A DNA stretch of 64,000 nucleotides from Anniella stebbinsi. Its lineage: Eukaryota > Chordata > Lepidosauria > Squamata > Anniellidae. A program made the translations under genes and the position numbers. The stretch is from assembly GCA_029215795.1 (NCBI GenBank), contig JARDYH010000003.1:14583001-14647000 (forward strand), given 5' to 3'. The notes beneath the pieces were generated by a model that was not told the origin of the DNA, ran no database searches, and saw nothing but the letters and a program-made list of their open reading frames with translations. Positions 36,871-48,422 of this stretch are shown here, piece by piece (positions within the stretch are counted from its first letter, which is position 1; each line of letters opens with the position of its first letter).

Positions 36871-37837
36871 CTAAAAAACACAATAAAAAAGATTAGAAAA
36901 TGCAGCATCAGTATTTGTAACATGGAGAAAATGCATAGAGCATGGCTATCCTCAGAGGGAGCCAGTTGTTTCCAATCACATGTTCCCCATAGGATTTTTA
37001 AGAAACAGCTTTATTCTCTTTTTAGGTAAATAAGTAATTTCCTTGCAGGTTTTGCTGGCTTCGGCATTTCTTGAAGGTTTTTTTTTTTTGCTGCAGGAGG
37101 AGAGAAACAACTCCCAAGACAACTCTGGATCAAACATTTAAAATTGAGGCTTAATAGGATATTTCACAAATATAGTACTCCTTTTTAAAAGGCCTGGAAC
37201 ACACAAAGTAGCAAAGCTTCTAATAAGAGAACTGAAAACAAAGCAGAAACATGTCATCAGAAAATTAAAGCAGGTTTTGTAAGGGAACTAAAACAAAACA
37301 GGGATGGGCTAAAATCACTAAGAGGTTTAAGTCTCAACTTGATTGTTGTGATTCTATCATACACACAAATCCCTTAGGCTATCTTTGTGATTGCTATAAT
37401 CTTGGATTTTTCTGAGTAGGCACTGCAACTCCATGTTACAAGTTCAAAATGGTGGTGCTCATGTCACCCTCTTTCAGGAGGCTTTTGCCCCAACTCTTGC
37501 CAAATTACAATGAGCATCTAACACACACAGGAAAGACCATCTGCTAAATTCACTTCTGCCCAGCCTGAGTGCCACAAAAACCAGAATAGCAGAATTCGTA
37601 AGGGGTTAAGACTGTTTCACTCTGTATTTATTTGATAGAAGCCATTTGTAACTCTTTGAGACTGCTTAAAAAGGCCAAAAAAAAAAAAAGCTGGGATGCA
37701 GTAGTACCCATACTTTGAAAAACATACAGGGTTATGTACAATCTCTCATGTTGCCCTAGCAGCAAAAAAATAATAATGGTGTATATAATGTATTGTTATC
37801 TACACAAGCGATACAATGAATTTGTATTTTATCAGAG

Positions 37838-37880
37838 TTTGCTAGGGAATGCCTGGAGAGCATGATCCCATTGGCAAGTA

Positions 37881-37969
<89 letters not shown>

Positions 37970-38015
37970 GTCTACTTGCCAATGGGATCAGGCTCTCCAG
38001 GCGTTCCCTAGCAAA
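37838..38015. repeat. Microsatellite (CT)n(GT)n between 45-bp inverted repeats
   Basis: 37838-37882 (TTTGCTAGGGAATGCCTGGA...AGTAGA) is an imperfect reverse complement of 37971-38015 (TCTACTTGCC...TAGCAAA). Between them are about 22 CT units and 20 GT units. A third partial copy of the arm (TCTACTTGCCAATG) occurs at about 38046. Probably a MITE whose loop expanded. Confidence 0.88.
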
Positions 38016-39687
38016 CATCTGATATACATATACATATATATATTGTCTACTTGCCAATGTTTATATATAAAGGCACTTTAATTTTTGTTCCATGGTTGAA
38101 TATTCTTCAAAACAGGGAAAGAAAAAAAACCTCAGCCCATGTTAACTGTGTGGCAGAAGGTATCAAAAACTGGAGGCTTAAAAGCAAACTCTGATATCTT
38201 ACTTTCAAAAGCATGGAAGTAACCATTTTTATGAGAGCGGTTAAGACCCATATTAGTTTCATTTGATATCAAAGCAACTGAACAAAACTTGCTTTGGACC
38301 CCATGGGTTCGATTCAAATTTTCTCTGTTATCCTTGGAGAGATTGGGGATGGGCTCTGAGCTTGCTCCCTTTTCTCACTCCTCTCAGCGTGAGAAGTGAC
38401 ACCTTAATGGGTTCAAGTAACTGCTGGATCTCACATTTGACTTTTCACTCGAATTTACAACTACCTGTTTCACATGTCATGGTGGCAAATCACAGGTTAT
38501 TTAACCCAAGATTCACAGGTATGTGTAGTGTATGCAAACTGCTTCCGGTTTCTGAAAACAACAGCTGATTGGCCTGACTGAAAGTTTTGAGTGTAACGTG
38601 CAAACCTGGACTGCTGAGTTGTTGTTGGGTTAACTGCTGGGTTGTTTAGCTTCACAGTGAGTTGTTTTTAAATATGATGGATTCACGCTCACAATCGTGA
38701 ACTCCAATCATGCTGTTTGGAGGTTGTTTACAAAAAACAGAAACAACTTGCACCTGGGGCGTATCCTGGCAAACTGTGAGTTAAACAATTAACTGCCCCA
38801 GTGAGAGCAGCACAGATGAATTAAGTGAGCTTCAGGTCTACCACTATTCTCTTCCTGGTTAGTATTCAGAGTTTGGTAAAAAGGAAAACATCTGAACAGG
38901 CACAAAGGAATAGAAATTATATATCAAATTAAATAGAAATAATTCTTAAATATTTTCATCTGCTAAGTGCCCAACTTCTGGAAAAGCTAGGAGTGCTGGT
39001 TAACATTCATTAAGATTGTTAAAGATTGAATTCACCAATTTTTCCACACATTCCAGAACCTGTTAATGGCCTGACTTTGTGTTAAGTGCCATCATTTGAA
39101 CCACTTTGTAACCTTAGTTCTTTATATCTTGACTTCTCATAACTGTACTGGAAGACTATGTTCAGCTCTGAACAATCAAGCTCCATTAATTTTTATAACT
39201 GTTGCAGATATTTCTGTGACATATGGTCCATTAGTGTTGATTGGCAATGTCTTGCAGCATGACTTAAAGTAAACGTGATGCAACCGAACAAGCCTGCTCA
39301 TTAAGTGGGAAAGGGTACAAGAGCAATAGTAACACTCCATTGTCTTTTTATTATACCTCAGGTTGCAGAGACAGCTAAAAATTAAGGAATAAATAATAAA
39401 TGATCGTGACAAACAAGCATCTGTTCGGGGGCTCTGAATATGCATTTATTCACTTTTGTACAAGCAACAACATGTGGATCTTTATAGTCACTGCACATCT
39501 TACCAACAATTGTGATTATTCATTATGGTTAATTAATCAATGCACTGTCAATTGTCTTCTAATTCTAGATAAGGAACTAGTACAACTGTTCAAGGAACTG
39601 ATCAAAATATGATGCTGTATCATACAAATTCTAGAACTACACCAACCAATGTGCATTTTAAAAGCCTGAAATAATATATGCGTTGGG

Positions 39688-39955
39688 CTGGTTTGCATGT
39701 CACAATAAGCCACCATGGGTCAATTAATCTGCGGGGCTCCTAGACGTGTGCCAGCTGCCATTTTAAATATGCAAACCACAGTGGGAGTGCATCATGGCTT
39801 CTCATGTCATGCGAACCCCCCATGACACCTGGGTTTGCATGACATGACAAGCTGCAATGCCCTCCTACTGTGGCTTGCATATTCAAAATGGTGGCCGACA
39901 CACTTCTCAGAGCACTGCAGAACAATTAACCCACAGTGGTTTTATTTTCTAACCA
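39688..39955. mobile_element. MITE-like element with TTTGCATGTCA motifs
   Basis: Inverted arrangement: GGTTTGCATGTCACAATAAG near 39690, and near its mirror centre CATGTCATGCGAACCC / GGGTTTGCATGACATG (about 39810-39847); then GCAAACCACAGTGGGAG pairs with CTACTGTGGCTTGCATA. Related sequence is at 7000-7150, 23585-23880, 25860-26225 and 38455-38815. Class inferred from inverted structure only. Confidence 0.6.
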
Positions 39956-41147
39956 GTGTCTTACTTAAAGCTAATCTACATATACAGTATATGAACTCTT
40001 CTTCTTTTTAAAATGCTATTAGAATGCTTGGTGTTTTAAGGAGTCTTCATGTCATTCAGGAGTAAAAAAAGGGGGCTTGTACTTCATTTGCTAAATTGAG
40101 TGCCCACAAAATATGAATTTTGGGTTTTTTTAGAAGATGGTTTTTCTGCAGTATGAATCAACATAGCGATGGGTTTCTGAATCTGCAAACAATTTTGTGG
40201 TTACAGATGAAGATTTTTCCATGGTTTAAAATCTTCTCATTAGAGGTTATATGAAACCAGCAGCAATCATTAAAAAAAATACCCATAGCCTGTCAACAAT
40301 TTCTGCAAGGCATATTCATATTTTTCACTGTATTCTTCTATAGTTTTTTATTTTTATTTTATCCCCTGATATATCAGGAATCTGTGGACAGCCAACCATG
40401 GGGACGTCAAAGCAAAGCTTACCCAATGAAATCTGGAACAAATAAGCCTTCTGTTGTGTTGCAGAAAACCTGACAAGTTCCATAATAATGTCCAGGATGT
40501 CCCTGTACAGGAGTTTTCTTCTCACAGATTTCTGCCCAATCAGCTGCCCATTACACCCTGTTACTCTTTTACAGATAAGTATCTTTTATCCATAAACAAA
40601 ATAGTTGTTCCAATTTATGACAAGGAGAGAGGAAAATATCCTAAGATGCTGGAGAACGCTAAACTTTTAAAAAGGAGCCCTATGCACAGCTGTTTTTTTA
40701 AAAAAGCATTTCCCCTTTTTTCCAACTCCATTGATGAAGGGTTTTTACTTTTTTAACCTACTTCCTCTAAAGGTAGTATATTGTACGTTCACTGAACTAC
40801 TACATATAATTTAGGTACTACTCTAAAATTTAGAGACAAAAAGTAAAATCTACTCTTTCTTGATAGTGTTGAAAAAAGTATTTTAAATAGAACTGCAAAG
40901 CTTGGAACATGTCAGTTTTTGGGGTAAAACTAATTTTCCATATTGCCTGGTTGTTTCTGTTGTGTTTGAAGTACAACACTATAAGAACAGCCAACTGCTC
41001 CCTACAATAGTGGGAGATTGCCAATTGCTCTCTACACTGGGAGAGGCAATTACAGGAAGCTAGTCTTTGGATCCCCCTTCTACTCATAGCCAAACACACA
41101 TTGAGGGGAGGAAGGTCATATCCTGCTAGAACAGACACAGTGGCTGA

Positions 41148-41370
41148 ATTCGGACGACACAATAAGCAACTGGGGGTGGGGAAACAATCATCAGTTGTAT
41201 TGACTATCGTGTTGTCCGAATGCTGCCATAGTCAACTCAGTGCTTATCCTAATCCACACCACAGTGGATTATTTATTACCATGTTGTGTGGGGAGTACCC
41301 CCTAGATGAACAACTGTAAAGTTGATTATTACCCCACCATTGACTATCATGTCGTCCGGATTTAGACCAT
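41148..41370. mobile_element. Non-autonomous hAT-like element, short form
   Basis: Begins TGGCTGAATTCGGACGACAC and ends GACTATCATGTCGTCCGGAT. Internal GGGGAGTACCCCCTAGATGA is the reverse of a block in the 18131 and 58028 copies. About 220 bp, no coding capacity. Confidence 0.78.
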
Positions 41371-42164
41371 TTCTCTTTGGGAAAGCAGAGAAAGTATAAA
41401 TCAGGTCCATCTAGCAATGACCTCTCTTCTCTGCTGTGCTCAGCTTCCCCTTTGTATATGCCTTAAGAAAAGTTCTCTACAACTCAGAACCATCCTGTCA
41501 ATAAAAGGTGTGACGGAATCACATCAACAGCTCACTGTAGAGGAGTATCAGGTGATTCAGCATGTGGTCACGTGGCATCATAAGGCCACATCAATTGACC
41601 TAGAAAGGTATGAAGTGGGTGCCTTTGATGTGTGGTCAAGGTACAAGGATGGAGAGAATTCCTGAATGAAAAACGTTGCAGGTGAGAAAGAATTTCCAAT
41701 TCTGGATGCTTGGCTTAAGTCAGGCTATGAGAAAGAAGTCAGTACTGTCAGTGGGCTCTAAACTGAGCTGACTCACAACACAGCTGACTAGGAAAGGGGT
41801 AAGGCTTGCAAGCAAAATGATCTGTAAGACATTCTTCACAAAGAGGAGTCAGAGTCTTCATCCCAATTCATATACTTAACCAGGGGTGCCACTGAAACAG
41901 TACTTGCTCAACTCTAACACCATACAGATAGCCTCCAGATGGGAGGGGGGGAGATCATGAAGATGGTCCAGTTCATATTAGAGGGGAAGGGCTTGCGCCA
42001 CACCTCCACCACACAATTTCAGCACAACCCCTGGTTGAATGTATAAAATTGGTCATGCAGACATACTCTATAAACATGATACACTTTGTTGACTTTCATC
42101 TCTAAAGATCTCTAAAGAGATAAGCTTCTTATTCTTTGCAGAGATTGTGAATCATGTACAGTAT

Positions 42165-42440
42165 TCAATGGGACTGTTCCGCTTCCACTGGTTCTGTTGC
42201 ACTAACGGAACCCACTGCTTGTGCAATGGGGTTTTGGAACTTCTAAAAATAACCCCAAATGAGTGGAAACACTCATTTTCTGATTGAGACAAGTCAGCAG
42301 AAGTCATTTCTGCGAGTTCTACTGACCTGTCTCCATCCAGAAATGTGCATTTCTGCTCACTTCCGGGTCTATTTTTAAAGACGTGCCAGAGCCCCATTGC
42401 AAGAGCAGTGGGTCTCACAAGTGCACAGGGACAATAAGAT
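42165..42440. repeat. Inverted-repeat element of unknown family
   Basis: 42210-42231 (ACCCACTGCTTGTGCAATGG region) pairs with 42392-42413 (CCCCATTGCAAGAGCAGTGG), and inner segments pair as well (GAAACACTCATTTTCTG / CAGAAATGTGCATTTCTG; ACTTCTAAAAATAACCC / GGGTCTATTTTTAAAGA). A short hairpin transposon is likely. Confidence 0.7.
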
Positions 42441-45400
42441 ACCACCCCATCTCCTAATCTTCCTGTATTTCATATGAACACATTCTTGCACAGTGGTCAG
42501 AATAATTTCCCTAGATACCATCTTCATAAATCATTCCGACTAATACCATATAGAAGCTAATGCAGTCAGTGCTGTAAGGTTATATGGTAAAGCATTCCTT
42601 CCCCCTTTGTTCTTTGTTTAATTACTACTGTTGACCTCTCTCATCAACAGGAGGCTATTTAGACTCCGATGAACTAATGAAAACTATTCCCATTTGACTG
42701 CATTTTAGATCTAGGTTGCATTTTATGCTTGACCTACTTGACTGTATGTTGTTGCTGTTATGGGTCCAAACGCTCAACATAAAAATAGTCTAGATGAAAA
42801 TACTAATTAGACTAAAAGTTACTGGTGAATAATAGCAAGGGTGCAAGGTTTCAATAATAATCAATGCAGCTCTTTCTTTTTCAAACAGAAAAAAAGTGTA
42901 GAGCTCAACCAGAGTTTACTGTCAGGAATCAGAAGGACAGGCTATGAATCAGGAACTCAAGCCTTTCTTGTGACTGCTAGAAAACACATCTCCCTTCAAA
43001 AAAAAATATTAAAACATTCAAAATATTAAGAGTCAGCAGTAAAACTGATATTAATTACAGTAAATTAAATATTAAATGCTTGCCAGAAGACTAATCCTAG
43101 TGTTTAAATGTACACAATGAAGATGCCAAGCGGATCTCTCTGGGAAGGACACTGCACAGACGGGGCCACCACAGAGAAGGCTCTTTTCATGGTAGCCACT
43201 GGTCACATCATTATGGGCAGAAGCACCCAAAGAAGTGCCTCCAAAAATGAGCTTAAGAGTCACGCAGAAACATATAGGAGAAGGCATATCTTACCTACTT
43301 TGTTATATTCAGATAATTCAAAATAATTATTTTTTATAATACACAGTCACAGGAGCAGCTTTATGTGGTTTCATAACACACACGGAGGTTACGGAGGTTA
43401 AACATTACAAAATGTTTTCCTCAGCTGTGAAAGGCACAAATACCCACTCATCTGCAAAAGTTACAAAGTGAGTTTTAATTTTGTTCCTAAAGAACAATGA
43501 AGGTTCTAAACTCTCACTCTTCCTCTCTCCCCCTGCATACATCTTGAAATGAAGAAAGCCCATCTAATCAATCAGATGTGTCCCCAGAGACGAGGAGAAC
43601 CTTCTAAAGCAAAAGAAGAATATAGGATAGCAGTGAGCTTGAGAAACATTATGGCTTTCCAAGAAAGGAAACCACAACCCTCTGTCTTCCTCCATTCTGT
43701 AGTAGCTGCAGCAACTGGAAATATGCTATAAAAGCAAGCAGCCATACCAAGTCTGACTATCTTCAGAAGTGGGTGTTTAAAAACTTAGGAACACTTCTGA
43801 GAGTTACTCATTTGTGTCAAACTATCATATGGGAACAATTAACAATTAACACTCTAATCTAGCTCAGAAAAATATGTGTGTGCTGAGAGGCTCAGAAGCA
43901 CATGTGCCTTTCTGTAAGCTAAATAAAAGTATTAATCATTCTCATGTGGACATTTTCAGTGATGAAAGTGACTCTCCCATGTCATTAGACTGTAATGTGA
44001 GGGAAGAAGCCTCCCAAGACAGAGATTGCCCAGATATCTACATTAAAGTTTGGACATAAAGAAACTCTAGCCCTGCATTGCAGTAGGTGTGAAACCAGAG
44101 TTGGAGTGTCAAATGTCCCACTAAACAGACTATTTGCAGCTGCATCTACAGTTTGTCTTTTTTATAACTCCATCTTGTGCATGGCACTGCCCTAAGAAGC
44201 TTAGTCTGAAATTTGACAAATGGAAAGCAACAGAGGAAGGGGAAGAAGGTGGAGGCAGGGACAAACAGGGAAAGAATGTGTGATTCCGATTTAACAACAA
44301 GGCTGGGGGAAATGGAGAGTGGCGCATGATCCTCTCTTTCGGTTTCACTCCATTCTAACGTTTCAGGCCACTAGCTTGAAGTCCAAGAGCAACAAAAATG
44401 AAGAAACAGAAATAAAGGGGGGGGGGGGTGAATCCAGCAGAAGCTGGGTACTTCTTTCTTTGATGGGGCTTCTTCTAAAGGCTAGCAGTTTAAATACTCC
44501 TTTGTAATATAGTTTGCATTTCTAATTAAAAGCTGAAAGTTGCATTTCAGCTGACTAAAGCAGAGCCTTAGTTATACAATTACACATAGTGCTTCACAAG
44601 TTGAACCTATGCATGTTTACTCAAAAATAAGCACACTACTGAGTTCAGTGGAGGTCACTCCCAGGTAAGTATGCATAGGATTGCAGTTTTAGAACCAAAG
44701 TCTATACTTCAGAACATCTGGAAATTAGGCAGTGTTTTAGGACAGGTTTCTCCCATCCACCTTCTTTTGAACAGAGACCTTTACACAGATTGTTGTTTTT
44801 CTAATAAAACTTTGGGGGCTTGTGAAAGTGTTAACAATCCCTGAAAATGCATGTAAATAAGTTTTGCATCTTGCCAAATTTGGGATTTCTCACTATGCAT
44901 TAAGAGGAAAGTGTTAGCTGCTTGTGTTAGCATCAGATCATGTGTGATGCAGGCTGTTAAAAGCACGAAACAAATCCCCATTCTGAGGGTCTTAAATGAA
45001 GGAGCTTACATGCCAACAGTTTTAAGAATTTGAAAGGGGCAAGAAAACCCTGTCAAAAGCTGTGGAATAAATCTCAGGTTAACATTAAGGAAAGATTTCA
45101 ACTTAAAACAGTATCTGTGATTGTAAACATACACAGCATGGCTGAACTATTATGGTGGGATTGGACTTTGCAACAGGCTAGTAGAAGCCAACACTTTACT
45201 ACCAAGCCCTGCCACAATTTGTAGACCCCTACTTCAGAAGTTTTGTGTAGCTGTTCAATTTTTTTTTACAGATATGTAAACTGAAATCTAAGTTTATACT
45301 TTTAGCTGTAGCGTGGAACATGTCTTCCTACTTTGAGAAACCAGGTCACTGAGCTGCTTTGTGAATGTGGCAGGCAACTTACTGAACCCTGCTCTTTGTT

Positions 45401-45539
45401 TGTAACACAAATTAATATAGATTTATGTAGGTTGAGGTGTGACAAGTGGAAAGGACTGATCTGTAATGTTGATGCAGTTTGATCCTGCTTTAGGGCAGAG
45501 AACAAGACAAATTCTTCAGGTTTCTTCAAGTCCCATCAT

Positions 45540-46805
45540 TATAAGTAATATTTTTTTTAATGGAGAAGTTGTCCTGCCACTCAACATTTTCAGACATTTC
45601 CTGGATTTCTCGGAAGCTTTCAATACCATTAATAATGGTATCTTTCTGGATTGTTTATTTGGGTTAGGCTTGGGATGCATGGTGTTACACTGGCTCCTGT
45701 CCTTCCTTGAGGAGCAGTCTCAGAAGGTGATGCTGGGGGAATTCTCTTCCACTGTATAGACGTTTTCCTTTAGGTGCCACAAGTCCCTGATGCTTAAGAT
45801 CTACATGAAACCACTGCTGGAAGTCATCTAGAGGTTTGGGCTGAGATGTCAACAGTATGCAGATAATACGGAGCACTACCTCTTGTTCCCATCTACTTCT
45901 CCCAAGAATGCTGTGCAATTCTTGAACCAGTGTTTGGAAGATGTCTTGGGTGGATGAAGGTGAACAAACTCAGACTTATTCCAGACAAGATGGAGACGCT
46001 GTGGATAGGGAAACTGTCCACTCTGACTAAAGTTTTATGACTGGCTTTAAATGGGGTTGCATTCCCCTGAAGAGTTCTCTTGGACTCTGAGCTACCTGTG
46101 CAAGCTCAGGCGGCAGCAGTGGCCAGAACGGATTTTTACCAGCTTAGGCTGGTACACCTACCTAAAGAGGTCTGATGTTGCCCCAGTTATCCATACACTG
46201 GAGCAGGTCAAACTGGACGATTATCATGTTCTCTGTGTGGGGGTGCCTTTAAAGACTGTTCGGAAATTTCTGCTGGTGCCTGGGTATTTATGCGGAGGAG
46301 GCAGTCAGATCCAGATAATTTCCAAGCTGAATTTAAAGTACTGGTTTTGACCTTTAAAGCCTTCAATAGTTACCTGAAGGACTGCTTTCACCCATATCAG
46401 CCTGCCCACAACTTACGATCAGTAACTGAGGCCTTTCTCACATGCCCACCAGTAAGAATAACTAAGTTGATGGCCACAAGGTAACGGCCCCATGTAGGTG
46501 GACTGCACTACCAATGGGATCCAGCAGCCACAAAATTACAGGCTTTTTAAAAAGCCTTAAAGCCTCACTTGTTTTCTGTGGCTTTTTGTTTACAAGAACA
46601 GTTTTATTGGGCTGCTGTTGGCTTTAGCTGTATTCAGTATCATTCTCGGCGGATGTTTTAGAAGTTAGTTGTTATTATCACTGGTTTCTATTAACACCTT
46701 AAGTTTATTGTTATTTGTATTTTATTTTGGAAACTGCCTTGAGAGGGTTTTTAACCAGTAAAGGCGGCACATGTATTTTAAATAACAATATTTTAAAACA
46801 AACAA
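45540..46805 (+). mobile_element. Decayed L2-like LINE (RT C-terminal half and 3' UTR)
   Basis: Plus-strand frames hold RT landmarks in order: DFSEAFNTINNGIFLDCL (about 45605-45660), a degenerate active-site box QYADNT where YADD is expected (about 45853), GWMKVNKLRLIPDKMETLW (about 45950-46010), DYHVLCVGVPLKTVRKFL, and YLKDCFHPYQPAHNLRS. The 3' UTR ends CTTGAGAGGGTTTTTAACCA then AAATAACAATATTTTAAA. Several frameshifts and stops, so inactive. Confidence 0.87.
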
Positions 46806-46967
46806 ACACAAGAGTGCCTTAAAAGCAGGAATACAAGCTTTGTTTATTTCTAAACTGAGATGGATTGCCTCAAAATGTCTATTTAATTGTGTCTCAGTGC
46901 CCTATTGCACTGACTAGCTGAATAATTTTGTAGTAATAAATAATGTATGTTGGATATAATAACTTAC

Positions 46968-47088
46968 TCTGCCCAGAGGACTCATTGGATGCGCAGCATA
47001 ATCTGATGTCAAATTATAGTGTGCAGCTTCACTTATCATGTTTACTGGCCGGTCTTTCTTTTCTTCAGATGTCATAGTTGCTGCAGTC
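46968..47088 (-). CDS. PLEKHA5: PLEKHA5 internal exon between WW and PH domains
   Basis: 121-bp exon; its first base completes the Gln codon split from exon 55214-55131. It encodes TAATMTSEEKKDRPVNMISE then AAHYNLTSDYAAHPMSPLGR. Acceptor ATTTCCAG, donor GTAAGT, phase 2 in and phase 0 out. This is the linker between the WW pair and the basic pre-PH segment of PLEKHA5; MTSEEKK and SDYA.HPMSP.GR are recognisable family landmarks. It lies just outside the 47991 end of the DIRS element. Confidence 0.95.
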
Positions 47089-47990
47089 CTGGAAATAGAA
47101 TAAGCAATAACAATAGAACTTGCTGTGTATGCAGAGTATTATTAAAAGGCATCCTTAGCTGTTCTTTAATAAAGGCTGCATATGCTACTTTTCCACTATC
47201 CCAGCAAGCAAACTACTCCATTGGTGAGGCAAAACTAATTGTGTAGATATTAAAAAGGCAGCTATATAGTAAAATTCTGTCAGAAGCTTCTCATCATGCA
47301 GAATATCTACCACCTTAACAGTTTCCCTACTTTAAACACCACTTTCTCAGGTCTGCAATGCTGAAAAAGAAAGGGCTTGGCAAGATGTATAAATCTGGTA
47401 TACTCAGTCTTCTGGATCACATTTGTAAGCAAATGCTATACACCAAGCAACAACTGACCACTTTAGTAACTCAATTGTACACAAATACTTAGAAAACTTA
47501 TGGAAAAAGAAAGTTACTGGTTGATTTCCAACGGTTCAACAGTTTTGGAATGGATGAAATTAGGCATGCCTAAAGCTAAAAAGAATGTGACAAAACTCCC
47601 ATGCTTCCTGTATTTGTTGAATGGCCAACCTCTAGTCTACACCTTGAGTTTTGCTTTAGGGAGCAAAAGCTTTTTATTGATGCTGCTAGAACAACAACTA
47701 GAGGATGAATGTAACCATTCTGCTCCCTTTCAAGATTTGAATTTCTAGAATGACAACAAAATCAGGGAACGCAGGAAACCAAAGGATGGATGGACAAGTT
47801 GAGGGAAAGCAGGGAAATCTGACTAAGCCAAATGCATATGGGGAGGATGTTAAGCTAGGAAAGACAGAGGTAAGTCAATCTAAGGGAGCAAACTTGGCAT
47901 GTGAAGATATCAGCTGATTTGTGAATAAGATGGACTAGTCCAAGAGTAAGAACATGGACTGGTGTGTAAGTGGAATGGGCAGGGGGGAAA
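47089..47990. other. PLEKHA5 intron between exon and DIRS left end
   Basis: AT-rich intron without recognised repeats or exons. It abuts the DIRS terminus at 47991. Confidence 0.65.
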
Positions 47991-48042
47991 AATGCAGGTT
48001 GCTTACCTGTAACTGTAGTTCTTCGAGTGGTCATCTGTGCAT

Positions 48043-48174
48043 TCACACATATGGGCTCTGCGCCGGCGCCGAGCCCCAATCGGGAAACTTCACTAGCTAG
48101 CTTAGTGCTTTTTGGCGGGAACCCCTCCCCCACCATCCATTGCGCATGCTCCGGGTCCCGCCTTACCTCAGTTC
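48043..48174 (+). repeat. DIRS left inverted terminal repeat
   Basis: 132 bp that match the reverse complement of 53998-54129 without a visible mismatch. It contains a short GC-rich palindrome centred on GCGCCGGCGC. The outer 52 bp (47991-48042) are not part of this repeat but recur in the internal complementary region. Confidence 0.93.
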
Positions 48175-48282
48175 CCTGAGACCGCGTTACGGCCTCGCAC
48201 TAGGTAAACAAATTGGAGGCATATGCGCTCTAAACCTCCTGCATACACCATAGCGTTGCAACGAGGGGATGGTGGGCGGGTT

Positions 48283-48376
48283 GTGTGAATGCACAGATGA
48301 CCACTCGAAGAACTACAGTTACAGGTAAGCAACCTGCATTTCTTCTTCGTGGTCTCTGTGCATCACACATATGGGC
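48283..48376 (+). repeat. DIRS internal complementary region
   Basis: 48283-48340 is the exact reverse complement of the left terminus 47991-48048 (58 bp). 48340-48376 matches the reverse complement of the right terminus 54116-54152 (37 bp). The two halves abut, so this region bridges both element ends. In DIRS elements it is the template that lets the ends be joined in the circular DNA intermediate. It lies directly downstream of the recombinase ORF, as expected. Confidence 0.93.
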
Positions 48377-48422
48377 GATTAATCAGCCAAACTTACCGGA
48401 GGAGGGGATGCACGCTGGTGGG

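Larger units (their letters stand above)
36871..46967. other. PLEKHA5 intron
   Basis: Non-coding. It contains the hairpin-flanked CT/GT microsatellite 37838-38015, short inverted-repeat elements around 38455-38815 and 39688-39955, a hAT-like element 41148-41370, an inverted-repeat element 42165-42440, a repeat fragment 43100-43290 (unnamed, seen as CTGGGAAGGACACTGCACAG and GCCACCACAGAGAAGGCTC), a short MITE 44600-44690 and the L2-like LINE 45540-46805. Confidence 0.7.
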
